From the NCBI GenBank assembly GCA_032622095.1, contig CP136068.1, forward strand, positions 2,769,314-2,833,313: DNA of 64,000 bases. The letters are read 5' to 3'. Source of the stretch: Siphonodentalium dalli (taxonomy: Eukaryota; Mollusca; Scaphopoda; Gadilida; Siphonodentaliidae). Made by a program: the position numbers and the translations under genes. Shown in pieces: positions 1 to 12,600 of this stretch. Positions within the stretch are counted from its first letter, which is position 1; each line of letters starts with the position of its first letter. The notes under the pieces are model-generated. The model was not told where the DNA came from, did not search any database, and was given only the letters and a program-made list of their open reading frames with translations.

Positions 1-165
1 ATTGCGAAAATAGTAATATGTCATGATCTACAGAGTTGCCTGTGTTCTAGTGTCCAAGATCCATGGGGCGGGACTTAGCATTGTCGGCATCTATCGGGAC
101 CATTGCCACTGGATGAAAAAGAAGAAAATTTGGGCTATATTTTGTAATGACTTGCGATTCAACAG

Positions 166-514
166 CCTAAAATATCTTCGGTCTGTCTCAATAGAACCAT
201 ACACATATGGATATCATTGGAACCGGCTCCTTGACCACATTGTGATAGTTACAGTTATGCCCTGTGCCAATGCATTCTCTTATATATGCGAGTCGACCAT
301 AGGTCGCCTCGCATATATAAGAGAATGCATTGGCCTAAAAAAAAAATCTTTTTTTAACACTTTTTACCATTTTTTCTTACATTCTTTAACAATTTTATAA
401 TATTTAATGTGTTAAGCCAATGCATTCTCTTATATATGCGAGGCGACCTATGGTCGACTCGCATATATAAGAGAATGCATTGGCACAGGGCCCTTCTGTT
501 GGGTAAAGGGTTAA
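166..514 (+). mobile_element. piggyBac-like MITE, family A, left-truncated
   Basis: Same sequence as the family A copy at 8646-9031: a unique left half, then two hairpins at about 276-331 and 417-484 joined by an AT-rich spacer, then the right end TGTTGGGTAAAGGG and TTAA (511-514). The left terminus is missing before 166. The TTAA at its right end is also the left TTAA of the next element. Confidence 0.7.
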
Positions 515-923
515 AGGTACTCAATCCGATCAGATGGTCCCCATATCATCAAGATACAACAACATTTCTTCTAAATACGTTTTAGTTCTCAGAATCGATT
601 AATTGAAACAAAATAATGCTAACCACTGTCAACTATGGCATGAAATTTCCCAAAACGTGTTATTTATAAACATTTTGTTCAACAAAATATGGCCGTATTA
701 ACACATGTTTTTAGAGTTATCCAACTTCGTCCGCAATTTTGATGGAGACCGTCCTTTAGATTGCGTGTGTATGGGCCACAAACAATAGAAATAACAAACT
801 TAAAAAATTGATATCTGATCACTCTGAGCGGTTCCTCTACTCGAATCAAATATTCCCCCCCCCCCCCCCCCAAGGTAAAGAAATAGTAATTTAGAGGTGT
901 TTAATCGGAATGAGTACCTTTAA
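511..923. mobile_element. TTAA-flanked MITE, AGGTACTC termini
   Basis: Starts TTAA-AGGTACTCAATCCGAT and ends with the inverse GAGTACCT-TTAA. A C18 tract lies at 855-872. Related copies are at 41703-42160 and 48556-48920. TTAA flanks suggest piggyBac-type mobilisation (inference). Confidence 0.65.
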
Positions 924-1119
924 AAATTTGTGGAAATGAAGCAACAATTCACTGTTACATGTACTCTGCATCGACTTAAATTATCTGCAGTTTCTGTTTA
1001 AATAACCATTTATTTTGCATCAACCTGTATTTAAAGTTACACATAGTGTTCAATATTATGTCAGTTGGAAGAGCGTTCAAAAACACTTGAAAAAAATTAA
1101 TACGTTTCATTGACTGGAG

Positions 1120-1475
1120 CTTCCTGTTGGGAGCCCCATACAGGTGGCAGCTTGTATTGCTGAGTGTCGTCTGCTCGTATCTGAGGGGCTCCATAAGGGT
1201 AGTTTATCCCTTCATTGACTGGAGCTTCCTGAAATTATGTGAAAACCCTGTCCCAATACATTCTCTTATATGTGTGAGTCTCCCATATGGAGCCTCCATG
1301 GATATATAAGAGAATGCATTGGCCTGACAACATTTACCTTGACCTTGTAAGCCAGTGCATTCTCTTATATATGCAAGGTTCCCTGCTAGTATGCAGGACT
1401 CAGATATATAAGAGAATGCACTGGCACAGGATCTTTAATGCTGCACCAGCAAAGCTCCCGTCATCAAAGGGTTAA
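1120..1475. mobile_element. piggyBac-like MITE, family C, with extra hairpin
   Basis: Right end is the family C terminus (reverse of CCCTTTNATGACNGGAGC) followed by TTAA at 1472-1475; the left terminus is diverged near 1203. It contains two hairpins built on the CATTCTCTTATATATGC arm. A GAGCAGACGACACTC-type hairpin (about 1129-1200) precedes it. Confidence 0.5.
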
Positions 1476-1781
1476 AAGAAAGTGAAGAAATTTCCATTTA
1501 GATAAAAAGTCAAGGGTTATTAATGAAGTCAAGTATCTCGCGAAATTACTCATTTCATAATAAGAAATCATTGAACTAAATAATATTTCTGCTTTGTTGG
1601 GCATAGTCATGCCTTTTTTCCCAAATTTTACTATTTCGAACATAAATTTAAAACCATGTATTTCAATTGTTTTTTCGCCTCTTTTCGTCTCTTTGATAAC
1701 AGAATATGAACACTATGTGGCCCTTTAATGTGATTTTGTTTCTTATATTTAGTTTGCATCGACTTTGTGTTTGAATTTTAG

Positions 1782-1856
1782 ATGTTTGAAGATGAATACA
1801 TTATGGCGAGGCTAGATGCGTATCGCCTCCAACTTCAACAAGAATGCTATTCAGTA
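1782..1856 (+). CDS. candidate upstream exon, unrecognised
   Basis: Seventy-five bases (25 codons) lie between a good acceptor (TTTTAG) and a good donor (GTAAGT), open in frame 0, which would join in phase to the first certain MRL exon at 9546. The peptide is charged and glutamine-rich (ARLDAYRLQLQQE, helix-prone). It begins with ATG directly after the acceptor. I recognise no homology with the N-terminus of MRL proteins. It could be a real lineage-specific exon, an exon of something else, or chance. Confidence 0.3.
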
Positions 1857-1901
1857 GTAAGTTATTCATCATCGCCAAGCCGGCAATTAGCGTGTCTAAC
1901 C

Positions 1902-1980
1902 CATAGAGAGCCCCCCACAGACTGGAGCAGACAACACTATGCAGTGCATGCTTCCATCTGTGTGAGGCTCCCTATGGGAT
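1902..1980. repeat. AGAGCCCC...GGCTCCCT hairpin module
   Basis: Inverted repeat with arms AGAGCCCC and GGCTCCCTNTGGG around a GAGCAGACNACACT-type core. The same module recurs near 37411, 40111, 46284, 47549, 55238 and 61759, often inside larger MITEs. Confidence 0.55.
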
Positions 1981-2026
1981 AAAACTTTATCATTGTTTTT
2001 TGAGGTGGATGTTTTACATTACTGAT

Positions 2027-2472
2027 CAAGCCTGCAAATAGTGTGTCTGTCGTTTGCAGAATGAGGTCCCCAGAGGGTGAATTTAGTGACGCTATCCCGC
2101 ATAGCGGGCTAGCATGACTAAATTCATCCTCTGGGGACCTCATTCTGCTTAGGCTCTCAACTTCTATGGTAGACCTAACATTAAATTGAAGTTCCCCAGT
2201 AGAAATTGGTGATGTTCACCCATTGGGCACCTCGATTATGCATTTTATCTTCTGCAAATTAGGGGATATAGAAACTTCCCAGAAGGTAAAGCGTAACTAA
2301 AAACAATGTTAATTTGAGACTATAGATACTTCCCAGAAGATGAGGCCTAAGCAGAATGAGGTCTCCAGAGGGTAAATTTGGTGATGCTAGCCCGCTGTGC
2401 GGGATAGCATCACTAAATTCACCCACTGGGGACCTCATTCTGCAAATGACAGACACGCTATTGGCAGGCTTG
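2027..2472. mobile_element. hAT-like MITE (CAAGCCT termini), full length
   Basis: Termini CAAGCCTGCAAATAGTGTG and its inverse. Each end carries a large palindrome with arms GAATGAGGTCCCCAGAGGGT. The 8-bp flanks do not match here, unlike in other copies. Confidence 0.65.
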
Positions 2473-2600
2473 ATCCTCGCTATCCATTTATGTTTATTAT
2501 TTCTTTCACCCATTTGATATCTCCTCCACCCATTTATTGCATTCCTCTCACCTTCATATGTATATGTGTCATACTAATTAAAATATATTTTATGGTATAA

Positions 2601-2875
2601 ACAGTTGCCTAGCAACCCAGGTTAATAGGTCATTATGGAGTCAATGTCAAATGTTTCCAAAGTGTATTCTTCACACCCTTTTGGTACATTCAAGAGAGAA
2701 TGATTAGAATTCACAGTGATTCTCTGTCTGTCATCTGCATTATCATCTTTAGAAGATTGCTATAATACATTTATATAAGAGAGACTATACCAATTCTACG
2801 AGGTCGTTGCCTAGCAAACCAGGTAAGAGGTCATTATGGAATCAATGTCAAATGTTTCCAAAGGTGTATGCTCTG
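2601..2875. repeat. direct repeat of about 90 bp
   Basis: GTTGCCTAGCAA, CCAGGT, GGTCATTATGGA and TCAATGTCAAATGTTTCCAAA recur in the same order at about 2604-2690 and 2810-2870. The start of each copy holds an X-box-like imperfect palindrome GTTGCCTAGCAAC. Confidence 0.5.
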
Positions 2876-2923
2876 TCTCATTTGCATTATCATCATTATA
2901 AAAGATGATTCACATAGACACTA

Positions 2924-3115
2924 CAGTAATGTCCTAAGTAATCGACTCCTTAACCACAGCAGAATTATGGGTAACTTTTCAGGATTTAGTCGGATATATG
3001 GCTTGTCACTGAGAGCTTTCCGATGAATGGCAACAAGCCATATTTCCGACTAAATCTTGAAAAGTTACCCATAATTCTACTGTGGTTAAGCAGTCGATTA
3101 TTTAGGACATTACTG
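2924..3115. mobile_element. palindromic Tc1/mariner-like MITE, copy 1
   Basis: Near-perfect palindrome over its whole length with CAGTAATG termini and TA on both sides (2922-2923 and 3116-3117). The centre is the AGCTTTCCGATGAATGGCAA region. CAGT ends at TA sites are typical of Tc1/mariner elements; no transposase is present. Confidence 0.65.
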
Positions 3116-3357
3116 TAGCTTTTTCTCAAATAGCTCATAATAGCCCGATACCATAAAATGAGTACTATAGAAAATATAATGATACATTTTATTAACAACA
3201 TCAGTTTGGCCTACCAACCTTATAGAAAATTAGCAGGAGCACTTAATCAGGGGTGAGGATTGGAGAATTCATTCAAGAATCTAAGGGTTAAACCTTATAC
3301 AAAATGTTTTTCTTCTTTGACGAAGGTGTATTTGCTGGGCTTCATGCAATATCATTA

Positions 3358-3482
3358 TGGAGCTGTTCATTCTGAGAGTACGAGCCTAATTGGATGGTTC
3401 CCTCTCTGGATTCACCTCCCTGTTCATTCTGAGAGTACAAGCCTAATTGGATGGTTCCCTCCCTGGATTCACCTCCCTTATG
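3358..3482 (+). repeat. tandem duplication, 2 x about 60 bp
   Basis: GTTCATTCTGAGAGTAC and GCCTAATTGGATGGTTCCCT occur twice in direct order with few differences. Confidence 0.6.
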
Positions 3483-3595
3483 GCTTCTATCTCGTTAACT
3501 AATAGTATTCGTGATGGGATAATTAACTTATTACATAATAACGTTATGCTTTTCTTGCTTCCTTTGTTGATGATTTGATTCTTGGTTATGTACAG

Positions 3596-3715
3596 ATCAT
3601 AGTGTGTCTGACATTTGCAGAATGATGTCCCCAGAGAGAGAATTTAGTTTTCGCATCCTGCACAGCAGGCAAGCATCACCAATTTCACCCTCTCGGGACC
3701 CCATTCATTTAACTT
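3596..3715. mobile_element. hAT-like MITE end fragment
   Basis: One end palindrome of the CAAGCCT family (ATTTGCAGAATGATGTCCCC through CGGGACCCCATTC), diverged and lacking the other half. The DNA between here and 4080 shows nothing I recognise. Confidence 0.5.
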
Positions 3716-4479
3716 GTAACTTTATTTACCCAACTATCAGTTTTATTATAGGCCAATATAGGAACACAATATTTATCTGGTGAAAGTTGTATATTCAAGA
3801 CCATCTAAATTGGCACATGTTTGAGCCTAAAATAGATGACAGGTCTGATCTGTGGGAGGGGAAGACAGACTTCCATCTATCGAAGGAATGGGCAGATTGC
3901 TACTAGTATAATACTTCGTCAGCACATTTCTGAAGCATCAATGTTAATAACATGAATCGACCAAACGATGGGGAATACATACGAATCAAATTAACACGGA
4001 TAAAAATATCATAATAGCTCAATGGCTAGTTTTATTGGTGCATTGTGGGAATAACATGAATTTCTCGGATGATCTCGTAGATAAAACCACCTGGAGGGTA
4101 CGTCAATTTCTCAATCTCTCATGATGTGTATTGCTGAACTTGTGAGCGTATTAGCGGAATGATCTATGTAATTATTGGAATAACATTGGCATGCGTCGAG
4201 AATACATGAGTAATTACGCAATTATCTCCCTTTTGTCTGCTTTATTCTCTCTCCGAGGCGGGCTACATTCCTTCAGACTTATTATACCGTCATAACACTT
4301 ATATGGATTGATTCAGAAAAGGGATTCGTGAAAAAAAATTGATTTGCAAGAGAGTTTACCACTCACAATATGATTTGCAAGGGAGTTTACCACTCACAAT
4401 ATGCCCAGATAATTTTAAACGTATTGTCGTGTTGATTTCTGAATCTTGAAGTCTCTGTTAAAGTGATGTGAAACACTCC

Positions 4480-4830
4480 GGTATGTTGATCAAATAGAAA
4501 TGGAGAATAATCTTGTTCAAAGTAGTAATTTTTACAAATAGTATATCCAAATTGATAATACAACCATCATTCTTATATGTGAATTAAATTCAGTGATTTT
4601 CGATCACGAAATCATTTTCGTTAGTTTAACGCCGATATATGCGTCCCGAAACGAGTAGTAATTATTTACAATTGAGCGTAGTTCTGATGTTTTCTATGGA
4701 GTGATACGGCCGATTTGCTTCAAATTTTCGGCGATGTTAGAATATTTACATTCCTCCAGCTGTGATAGCGCCTGAATTCTAACATTAGTTTCATGCACCC
4801 GAACAAGTACATAATATGTCTTTAATGGGT
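4480..4830 (+). repeat. interspersed repeat shared with 11470-11790
   Basis: About 310 bp is alignable by eye with 11470-11790 in the same orientation (ATTTTTACAAATA, GCGTCCCGAA, AATTATTTACAATT, TTTTCTATGGAGTG, ACATTCCTC, AGTTTCATGCAC). No terminal repeats are evident; type unknown. Confidence 0.5.
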
Positions 4831-4846
4831 ATTGTTGAATGTGTGA

Positions 4847-5130
4847 CTAAGCCTGTATATATTGTGTCTGACATTTGCAGAATGAGGTCCCCAGAGGGTG
4901 AATTTAGTGATGCTATACAGCACAGTGGGCTAGCATCACCAAATTCACCCTCTGGGGACCTCATTATGCTTTGGCCTTATCTTCTGGGAAGTATCTTTAG
5001 TCTCAAATTAACTTGTTTTTAGTTACTTTTTCCCTTCTAGGAAGTTTCTATATCCCATAATTTGCAGAAGATAAAATGTATAATCGAGGTGACTAATGGG
5101 TGAAAATCACCAACTTCAACCCTGAACAGA
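4847..5130. mobile_element. hAT-like MITE, right-truncated
   Basis: Left terminus AAGCCTGTATATATTGTGTC, one end palindrome, then the family's internal segment (CTTCTGGGAAGTATC, ATAATCGAGGTG). The right-hand palindrome is missing. Confidence 0.6.
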
Positions 5131-6259
5131 GGATATATTAGTAAAATCTATTGTAATTATTGGAATAACATCAGTATGTGTCGAGTATACATGAGTTTAA
5201 ATTACGGCATTATCTGCCTTTTGTTAGGTGTTTTAAATCTCTGCATTCTTGCTGACTAGAGGATTAATTTACCCTAATTCTGCCCGCATGAATTGATTCA
5301 GAAATGGAAATAGGTCCCAGAAATTAATCTGGGAGAAATTTGTTCAATATTCACCAATTGAGATCTTCATTTAACAGTGCTGCTGATCGTGAATATCGAT
5401 ATATGAATCTCACATGTGTGTATTGCCGATATATGAATCTCACATGTGTGTATATATTGCCGATATATGAATCTCACATGTGTGTATTGCCGAACATATG
5501 GGAGAATTAGTCTTATCATTTGCATGTGTCGGTATATATTAGTAGTTGTAGAATTATCTGCCTTTTGTCGGGTGTTATTATCTCCCTTGGGTGGGCGGGG
5601 CTTCATTCTAGAAGATTATTATTCCCTAATTGCGCTCAAATAAATTAATTTGGAAATGAAATGGAACTAGCTAATTCCACTCGAATAAATTAATTTGGAA
5701 ATGGAACTAGGTCTCATTCCGCTCGATTAAATTCATTTGGAAATGGACCTAGGTCTCAAAATTTGATCTGGCAGAACATTTTCTAATATTCACCCCTTGA
5801 GATACAAATGTAAGTCTGTTTTGTTTAATTATCGGAATAACATTGGCATGTGTGGAGTAATTATGAAATTATCCACCTTGATGTTGGGGGGTCATGCTGA
5901 ATTGCTATGATTAAACTTTTGCTGTTAATAAAAGGTACCATTATTTTTGCTAAATTTGTCCAATATTCACCAATTGAGATCTGTGTTCAATTGTAAAGTC
6001 ACTCTCATAGTGAATGTTCTGACCATCCCTTGTGTATTGCCTAACACATGGGCGAATCAGCCATATCTCTGTTTAGTTATTGGAATAACATTGGCATGTG
6101 AGGAGTAATTATGAAAATATCTGCCTTTGTTGGCCCTGTTCACTTTCTCAAACTCCCATGTGTATTATTGAACACCAGGGTATATTAGTCAAATCAATTG
6201 TGTGATTGTGGGAATAACTTTTGATTGTCGACTGTTGAGTCATTACAGAATTATCAGAC

Positions 6260-7029
6260 AACAGAGACAAGCCTCGAGGTTTAAAATTAAGAGAAGTCAC
6301 CTATTATATGAACCTTTCCTAAGGGAACTATTTGTCAATAAGTATTTGGTATACAAAGTGTTAAAATGGCAACGTGTATCGGATAGTACACATCGATATC
6401 TGTCCTGTAGCCTGACCAGAAACCAACCCATTATTTATATACGTCGGATCCTTCCGGAAGCAAGGCCCATTATTTATATATCACGGAGACTTGCAGTACA
6501 AATATTGGAAATCCCAGACAATTCCTTCTCTTCTTGTAGATATGATCTTTAATAGGAACCTATACTTATATATAAGGTTATTGACGACTCAAAGTGTTGC
6601 CATGGAAACATACTTATGATAAAGGGAAATTTGTGCAATAATACAAAGAATACTATGTTTACATTAAGCTTGGTATGGACCCTTTGTAGTGGTAGTACCC
6701 TGCTGGTGTAAATGGCTTTAATGTCAGAGGTGGCTAATTAAGGAATCATTGAATATTGGTTAAGTTCACAATTATATTGTTGTGTCTGTTAGACTGTAAA
6801 GGGTTGTAGGATGGAGATTCCCCGTGGCTTGACTTAGCTAATTTGTTTATTTTTGTTATTTGAATTTCTTATCGTACCAATTCCAAAAAGCATAGTAGAA
6901 AAACCATGGATGATGGTGTTTGGTTGTTTTTGTTTTTTTCTTTGTTAGGTGTTTTGAGGTCATTTTCAATCGAAAACAACTGATGAATTTCCTTGAAATC
7001 TTAAAATAGGAAATGAAAGTTTTCAAACT
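6260..7029. other. intergenic or intronic DNA, nothing recognised
   Basis: AT-rich unique sequence. The open stretch at 6202-6552 shows no domain or family signature and is not supported as a gene. Confidence 0.5.
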
Positions 7030-7618
7030 TTAAAGGGGTACTGTACACTAAATGCAGCCATTTATTGGATCATCTCCTTTGATACTAAACAGAAAATATT
7101 CAACAAATGAATTAATTTGAGCCGTGGATTAGTGCAAAATACACTCATGTGCTCTATAAATGATGCAAACAACATGGTAATTATAATACACTCATGTGCT
7201 CTATAAATGATGCAAACAACATGGTAATTATAATACACTCATGTGCTCTATAAATGATGCAAACAACATGGTAATTATAATACACTCATGTGCTCTATAA
7301 ATGATGCAAACAACATGGTAATTATAATACACTCATGTGCTCTATAAATGATGCAAACAACATGGTAATTATAATACACTCATGTGCTCTATAAATGATG
7401 CAAACAACATGCTAATTATAATGAAAATGAATTTATATGACTCCAGTGATAAATACATTTTCAGTATAATTACCATTTTATTTGCATCGTTCAGAGTACA
7501 CGCGTGTAGTTTTTACTAATCAATGTCTCAAATTCATTCATTTGTTGCATATATTATGTTGAATATAAAAGGAGATAGTCCCATAAATGACCAGATTTAG
7601 TGTACAGTACCCGTTTAA
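7030..7618. mobile_element. TTAA-flanked MITE, AGGGGTACTGTACACTAAAT termini, with internal minisatellite
   Basis: Left TTAA-AGGGGTACTGTACACT and right inverse AGTGTACAGTACCCGT-TTAA. Inside, a 47-bp unit (CACTCATGTGCTCTATAAAT and so on) is repeated six times at 7141-7422. The copy at 33681 has no such expansion, so the array arose after insertion. Confidence 0.65.
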
Positions 7619-8152
7619 TGTAACATTTGAAATTTTAAATATTTTTCAATTCAATTTCACTGCTGATTGTTATAATAATTATAGAAGTAATAATTATAGA
7701 AGTAATAATTATAGAAATCCCAATTTTTATGTTTTATTATATTTTATTCTATCCTAAAAAGATTGAAAAAAAAGTAAATAAAATATTACAAAAGGGAGGG
7801 TCTCATAATACTTATGAGTCGATGACACAGAAGTTTAAAATCTATTAAACTGGTAGTGGCCATCACAAGCAGGTGCATCGTATTATTAAAGCTGGTCAAA
7901 TCAGTACACCTGCCCGAGGCTGGGCTAATTAGTATACAATGATATGACAATGAATGAGCGTTATCACTGGTAATGTAGAACTCTAACCATTGGAGCAAAT
8001 AAACACAGGTACGATATCATTGTCCTGGAATGTAAAGAATCGTCTTACCTGTCGTTAACAGGTAACAGATGAAATTGAATAATTATTGAGTGACATGAAG
8101 ACACGTCTTACCTGTCATTTACAACAGGTAAAGGCCAAACCAGTATTATAGC

Positions 8153-8226
8153 CTGGTTCACAACCATCATTGAAAACCTCGACTAGCCTGGTTCACAACC
8201 ATCATTGAAAACCTCGACTAGCCTTG
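8153..8226 (+). repeat. tandem duplication, 2 x 36 bp
   Basis: AGCCTGGTTCACAACCATCA and TTGAAAACCTCGACT occur twice in succession. Confidence 0.65.
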
Positions 8227-8313
8227 AATCTGACATGACCAAGGCCTGAAAGTGCTCGAGTTGCCTCAAGAGGAATTGAATTCTTTGATTTTCAGTGCTA
8301 ATTGCACTTAACA

Positions 8314-8526
8314 CAGTAATGCCCTAAATAATCGACTCCATAACCACAGCAGAATTATGGGAAACTTTTCAGGATTTAATCAGAAATATGGCTTGTTGTC
8401 ATTCATCGGAAAGCTCTCCCCGAGAGTTTTCCGATGAATGGCAACAAGCCATATTTCCAACTAAATCCTGAAAAGTTACCCATAATTCTTCTGTAGTTAA
8501 AGAGTCGATTACTTAAGGCATTACTG
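8314..8526. mobile_element. palindromic Tc1/mariner-like MITE, copy 2
   Basis: The longest copy of the CAGTAATG palindrome, with a central GAAAGCTCTCCCCGAGAGTTTTC. Flanking TA is not evident. Confidence 0.6.
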
Positions 8527-8645
8527 TTTTTTACAAAGTAACAAAAATAAAATAACTAAACTTATAAGTGGATAATAATAATTTATACACCACACATTTG
8601 ATAGATTCAGCTATCAACTATTTTATACACCACACTTTTCATATT

Positions 8646-9031
8646 TTAACCCTTTACCCAACAAACCGGCCAAAACCGGCCAAATAAAGCTTCAACAGCC
8701 TAAAATATCTTCGGTCTGTCTCAATAGAACCATACAAATATGGATATCATTGGAACCGGCTCCTTGACCACATTGTGATAGTTACAGTTATGCCATGTGC
8801 CAATGCATTCTCTTATATATGCGAGTCGACCATAGGTCGCCTCGCATATATAAGAGAATGCATTGGCCTAAAAAAATCTTTTTTTAACACTTTTTACCAT
8901 TTTTTCTTACATTCTTTAACAATTTTATAATTTTTAATGTGTTAAGCCAATGCATTCTCTTATATATGCGAGGCGACCTATGGTCGACTCGCATATATAA
9001 GAGAATGCATTGGCACAGGGTAAAGGGTTAA
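8646..9031 (+). mobile_element. piggyBac-like MITE, family A (reference copy)
   Basis: Left TTAA-CCCTTTACCCAACAAACC, a unique segment (AGCTTCAACAGCCTAAAATA and so on), two hairpins with arms GCCAATGCATTCTCTTATAT, and a right end GGGTAAAGGG-TTAA. TTAA plus CCC termini are the hallmark of piggyBac elements; no transposase. Confidence 0.7.
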
Positions 9032-9545
9032 GCAACATGATCATAAATAAATGAGAAAATAATGAAAATGTAATTGATATATTTGTTTATTCTTTTTTCT
9101 CTTCTTTGTAATATTTTGTAAAACAGGCTATTAATTTGATGATGCCTAAGAGGTGAAATTGAATTATAGGGGAATAGGATATAACTCACAATGAACTCTG
9201 CATACTATTGACACACATCAAATTAATAAATACTCTACGATTGCTTAATACGATTCACTGAAGCGAATAAGTGGTTTCCAATAAAACGTAAAAAACGAGC
9301 TAATTTCGACATGTGCCATGTGCTGTTGAGCACTGGTATGTTATTTATTACGCGACATGTGCTTCCGCCCTGGGGTCGGTCCCCGTGTGTTATTCATATC
9401 ATAACAAACCTATTCTTAGTTCATCCCATGTGGTTAGATTTCTTTGTGCCGGTGTAATATGGGTACACCCTCTCTTAATGGGGGATAGATTAGTAAGCCT
9501 GGAGTGAAAGCGCGCCTCTCATAACGGTTTGTTTTTTGTTTTTAG
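9032..9545. other. intronic/upstream DNA, nothing recognised
   Basis: Unique AT-rich DNA before the first certain MRL exon. The 64-codon open stretch at 9313-9507 has no recognisable feature. Confidence 0.45.
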
Positions 9546-9623
9546 GAGGAACAAAGAGCCAGACTGAAAGCTGAGAAAATCCGTATAGCTTTGGAGAAAA
9601 TTAAAGAAGCAAAAATCAAAAAG
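9546..9623 (+). CDS. RAPH1: MRL exon: basic helix before the RA domain
   Basis: Twenty-six codons beginning EEQRARLKAEKIRIALEKIK, after acceptor TTTTTAG and before donor GTATGT, phase 0 on both sides. Vertebrate family members carry the same segment (LKAEKIRVALEKIKEA in RAPH1) just before the RA domain. It is predicted as an amphipathic helix or coiled coil. Just after the exon, the donor and about 30 bases of intron are roughly duplicated (9624-9690), a mild version of the exon-edge duplications seen elsewhere in this gene. Confidence 0.9.
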
Positions 9624-12600
9624 GTATGTATTGTTTAGATGTTAGTGTAAACATGGGCTCATTCTGTATGTATTGTAAACAAGGGCTCATTCAGATTTAA
9701 TTATGTAATATATTACTTTAATGGCATCAGTTGTTATGTTTAGATGAAAAAAAATAAGCAAATTTAAAGATATGTTATCTATTCCTTGCATATGATAGCT
9801 ATTTTTTTTAAATGCTTACAAATTGGTGTGAAATTGGTCATATTCAGATTTAATTATGTACATGTTTATTATTTTTTTGACATCAACCATGAAGTTTTGA
9901 TATAAAACAAATAGTATAAAAGATATGAAGCAAAATAAGAGATGATATTTGGAGATCCTAGATAGCCTATCAACAATCAAGAACTACTCTTAACAACACT
10001 TAGCGATTGTGAATGAATGACACAATGTTAACTTGGCCATTACAGTTGTACCGAGCCCAGAACTCTGCCACTACAGCTGTATTGAGCCCTGAACTCGGTC
10101 ATTAGTTGTACCGAGCCCTGAACTCACCCATTACAGCCGCATTGAGCCCTGAACTCGGCCATTAGTCATACCGAGCCCAGAACTCAGCCATTACAGCCGC
10201 ATTGAGTCATGAACTTGGCCATTAGTTGTACCGAGCCCAGAACTCAGCCATTAGACATACCGAGCCCTGAACTCAGCCATCAGTCAGCTCGAACTCAGCC
10301 ATTACAGCCGCATTGAGCCCTGAACTCAGCCATTAGTCGTACCGAGCCCTGAACTCAGCCATTAGTCATACCGAGCCCATCAGTCTAGTATAAATTATCT
10401 CTTTTTGATACAGTAATGCCCTAAATAATCGACTCTTTAACCACAGCAGAATTATGGGTAATTTTTTCAGGATTTAGTTTGAAATATTGCTCTCAGTGAG
10501 AGCTTTCCGATGAATGGCAACAAGCCATATTTCCAGCTAAGTCCTGAAAAATTACCCATAATTCTGCTGTGGTTAAGGAGTCGTTTATTTAGGGCATTAC
10601 TGAAGAGCCAATAATTATATCTGTTACCTCTTTTTTTCAGCATGAAAATGTGGTAAATTTTGTTTTATTATATTAGCTATGATAAATTCTGTGATATCTC
10701 TATTTTTCAATGAATGCTAAGAATGGGGAGAGCTTCACACCAGTTGTGTGCATCCTGCATTATCTTTTCATAATCCACTGCAAGTTATCTTAGATATGGC
10801 CAGATATTTCTTCTGCAGTAACCCTTTCTATGCTGAATACTCATTGACGAGTAGTTATTACTCAGAAAATGGTCAGATAATAAGTTGAACAAAACAATCG
10901 TTTGTCGTCTGCTTTATTTCCTGAACTTCCCTCCAGATGAATAATAGACAATTCCAATATATACTTTTATAACTGAATGGGAGAATCCATTTAGCATAGA
11001 AAGGGTTAATAAAAAATTGCAATGAACTTTTTTGGAAACTCGGATTGGTTCCCCTTATTAATCTGCTTGTATCTTGCTGAAAACAATTCTATCAAAGAAT
11101 GACCTAAATTTTAAGTTTGTCTCATGCTATGCATCAATTCGACATTCACCTACATTTATTATATATACACTGTATGGGAACGCTTCCTCATATATATTCT
11201 CTACTGCTTTCTTCACTATTATCTCAATCATAATTATATTATATGGAGTATGTACAGTACTGCTCTAAATAATTGACTCCTTAACCACATAATTATGGGT
11301 AACTTTTCAGGATTTAGTCAGTGAAAGCTTTCCGATGAATGGCAACAAGCCATATTTCCGACTAAATCCTGAAAAGTTACCCATAATTCTGTTGTGGTTA
11401 AGGAGTCGATTATTTATGGCATTACTGTATATTATATGAAGTATGTAATTATGCTACCCACAGACTTTGGTCAAAGTTGTTATTTTTACAAATATTTATC
11501 CAAATTGACCACACACTGCCATTCTTATATATTAATTAACTGCAATGACTCTCAATGGCGAAATCATTTGCATTAGTTTATCTCTGATAGTTGCGTCCCG
11601 AATCGAGATGTAATTATTTACAATTAAGCATAGTTCAGACTTTGTTTTCTATGGAGTGGTATGGTCGATTTCTTTGAAATTTTCTGCGATAGAAATGCTA
11701 GTAGAATTCTACATTCCTCAGGTGCGCATAACGCCTGAGTACTATAAACTTATCAGTTTCATGCACTCAAATAAGTAAACTTAAATAAATTTGATATGAT
11801 TTTATGCATATGTAAAACTATTACATGTACTTATACACCCGTCAGTAAGCCCGGGGGGGGGGGGGGGGGGGGGTTTGGGGGCTCGTGCTCATCTAGATGG
11901 TTTACAGGTGTTCTGTTGAATGCCTTGAATAGCCTTCAGTCTGGAAAATAAACATTTGTGTGGCAAATAAACATTCATGGCCAAGAAAGAGCTTAAATTA
12001 CCGAAGAAGGTCTTGAACTTTATATGCACAGGTCGTTGAACGGATAATTGCAGATCTTGGAAATTGATCAGAGTTGGTCTTGAATGGCCATTACAGGCCC
12101 ACTTACTTTTCGAACCCCCGAATTACATTATATAAAATATATGCCAAAAACACTATATCAAGGCACTATAAAAAAAAATCAGTGACTCACAACTTAAACT
12201 GGACTTTAATGATATAAACTTAACAACTCACATCTTATTGAGAATCCAGGAATCTTCCACAAATTTTGATAATAGTATTAAGAATTTTATGCAAGTTGTG
12301 TGTTGTATTTATTTTACACCCTTTGTATGAGGTAAGCCTCGATTCTATTATATATGCCAGTTTCGCATAGGGAGCCTAGCATACATGTATATAAGAGAAT
12401 ACATTGGCCTAACAATATTTACATTGACCATGTAAGCCAGTGCATTCTCTTATATATATATATATAGTAGGCTCCCTATGAGAGACACGCATATATAAAA
12501 AAATGCACTGGCACATGATCTTTAATGCTGCACCAGCACAGCTCCTGTCAGTCATATCATATCACTCCCATAGTGAGCCTCCCATATATAAGAGAATACA

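Larger units (their letters stand above)
4080..6260 (+). repeat. degenerate tandem complex, several hundred bp per unit
   Basis: The block TATTGGAATAACATTGGCAT then TGTCGAGTA...ATTATCTGCCTTTTG recurs at about 4160, 5155, 5525, 5825, 6075 and 6195, alternating with CAATATTCACCAATTGAGAT and with short internal repeats: a 31-bp pair at 4340-4405, a triple ATATGAATCTCACATGTGTG at 5400-5490, and AATAAATTAATTTGGAAATG at 5640-5720. Copies are diverged. Confidence 0.5.
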
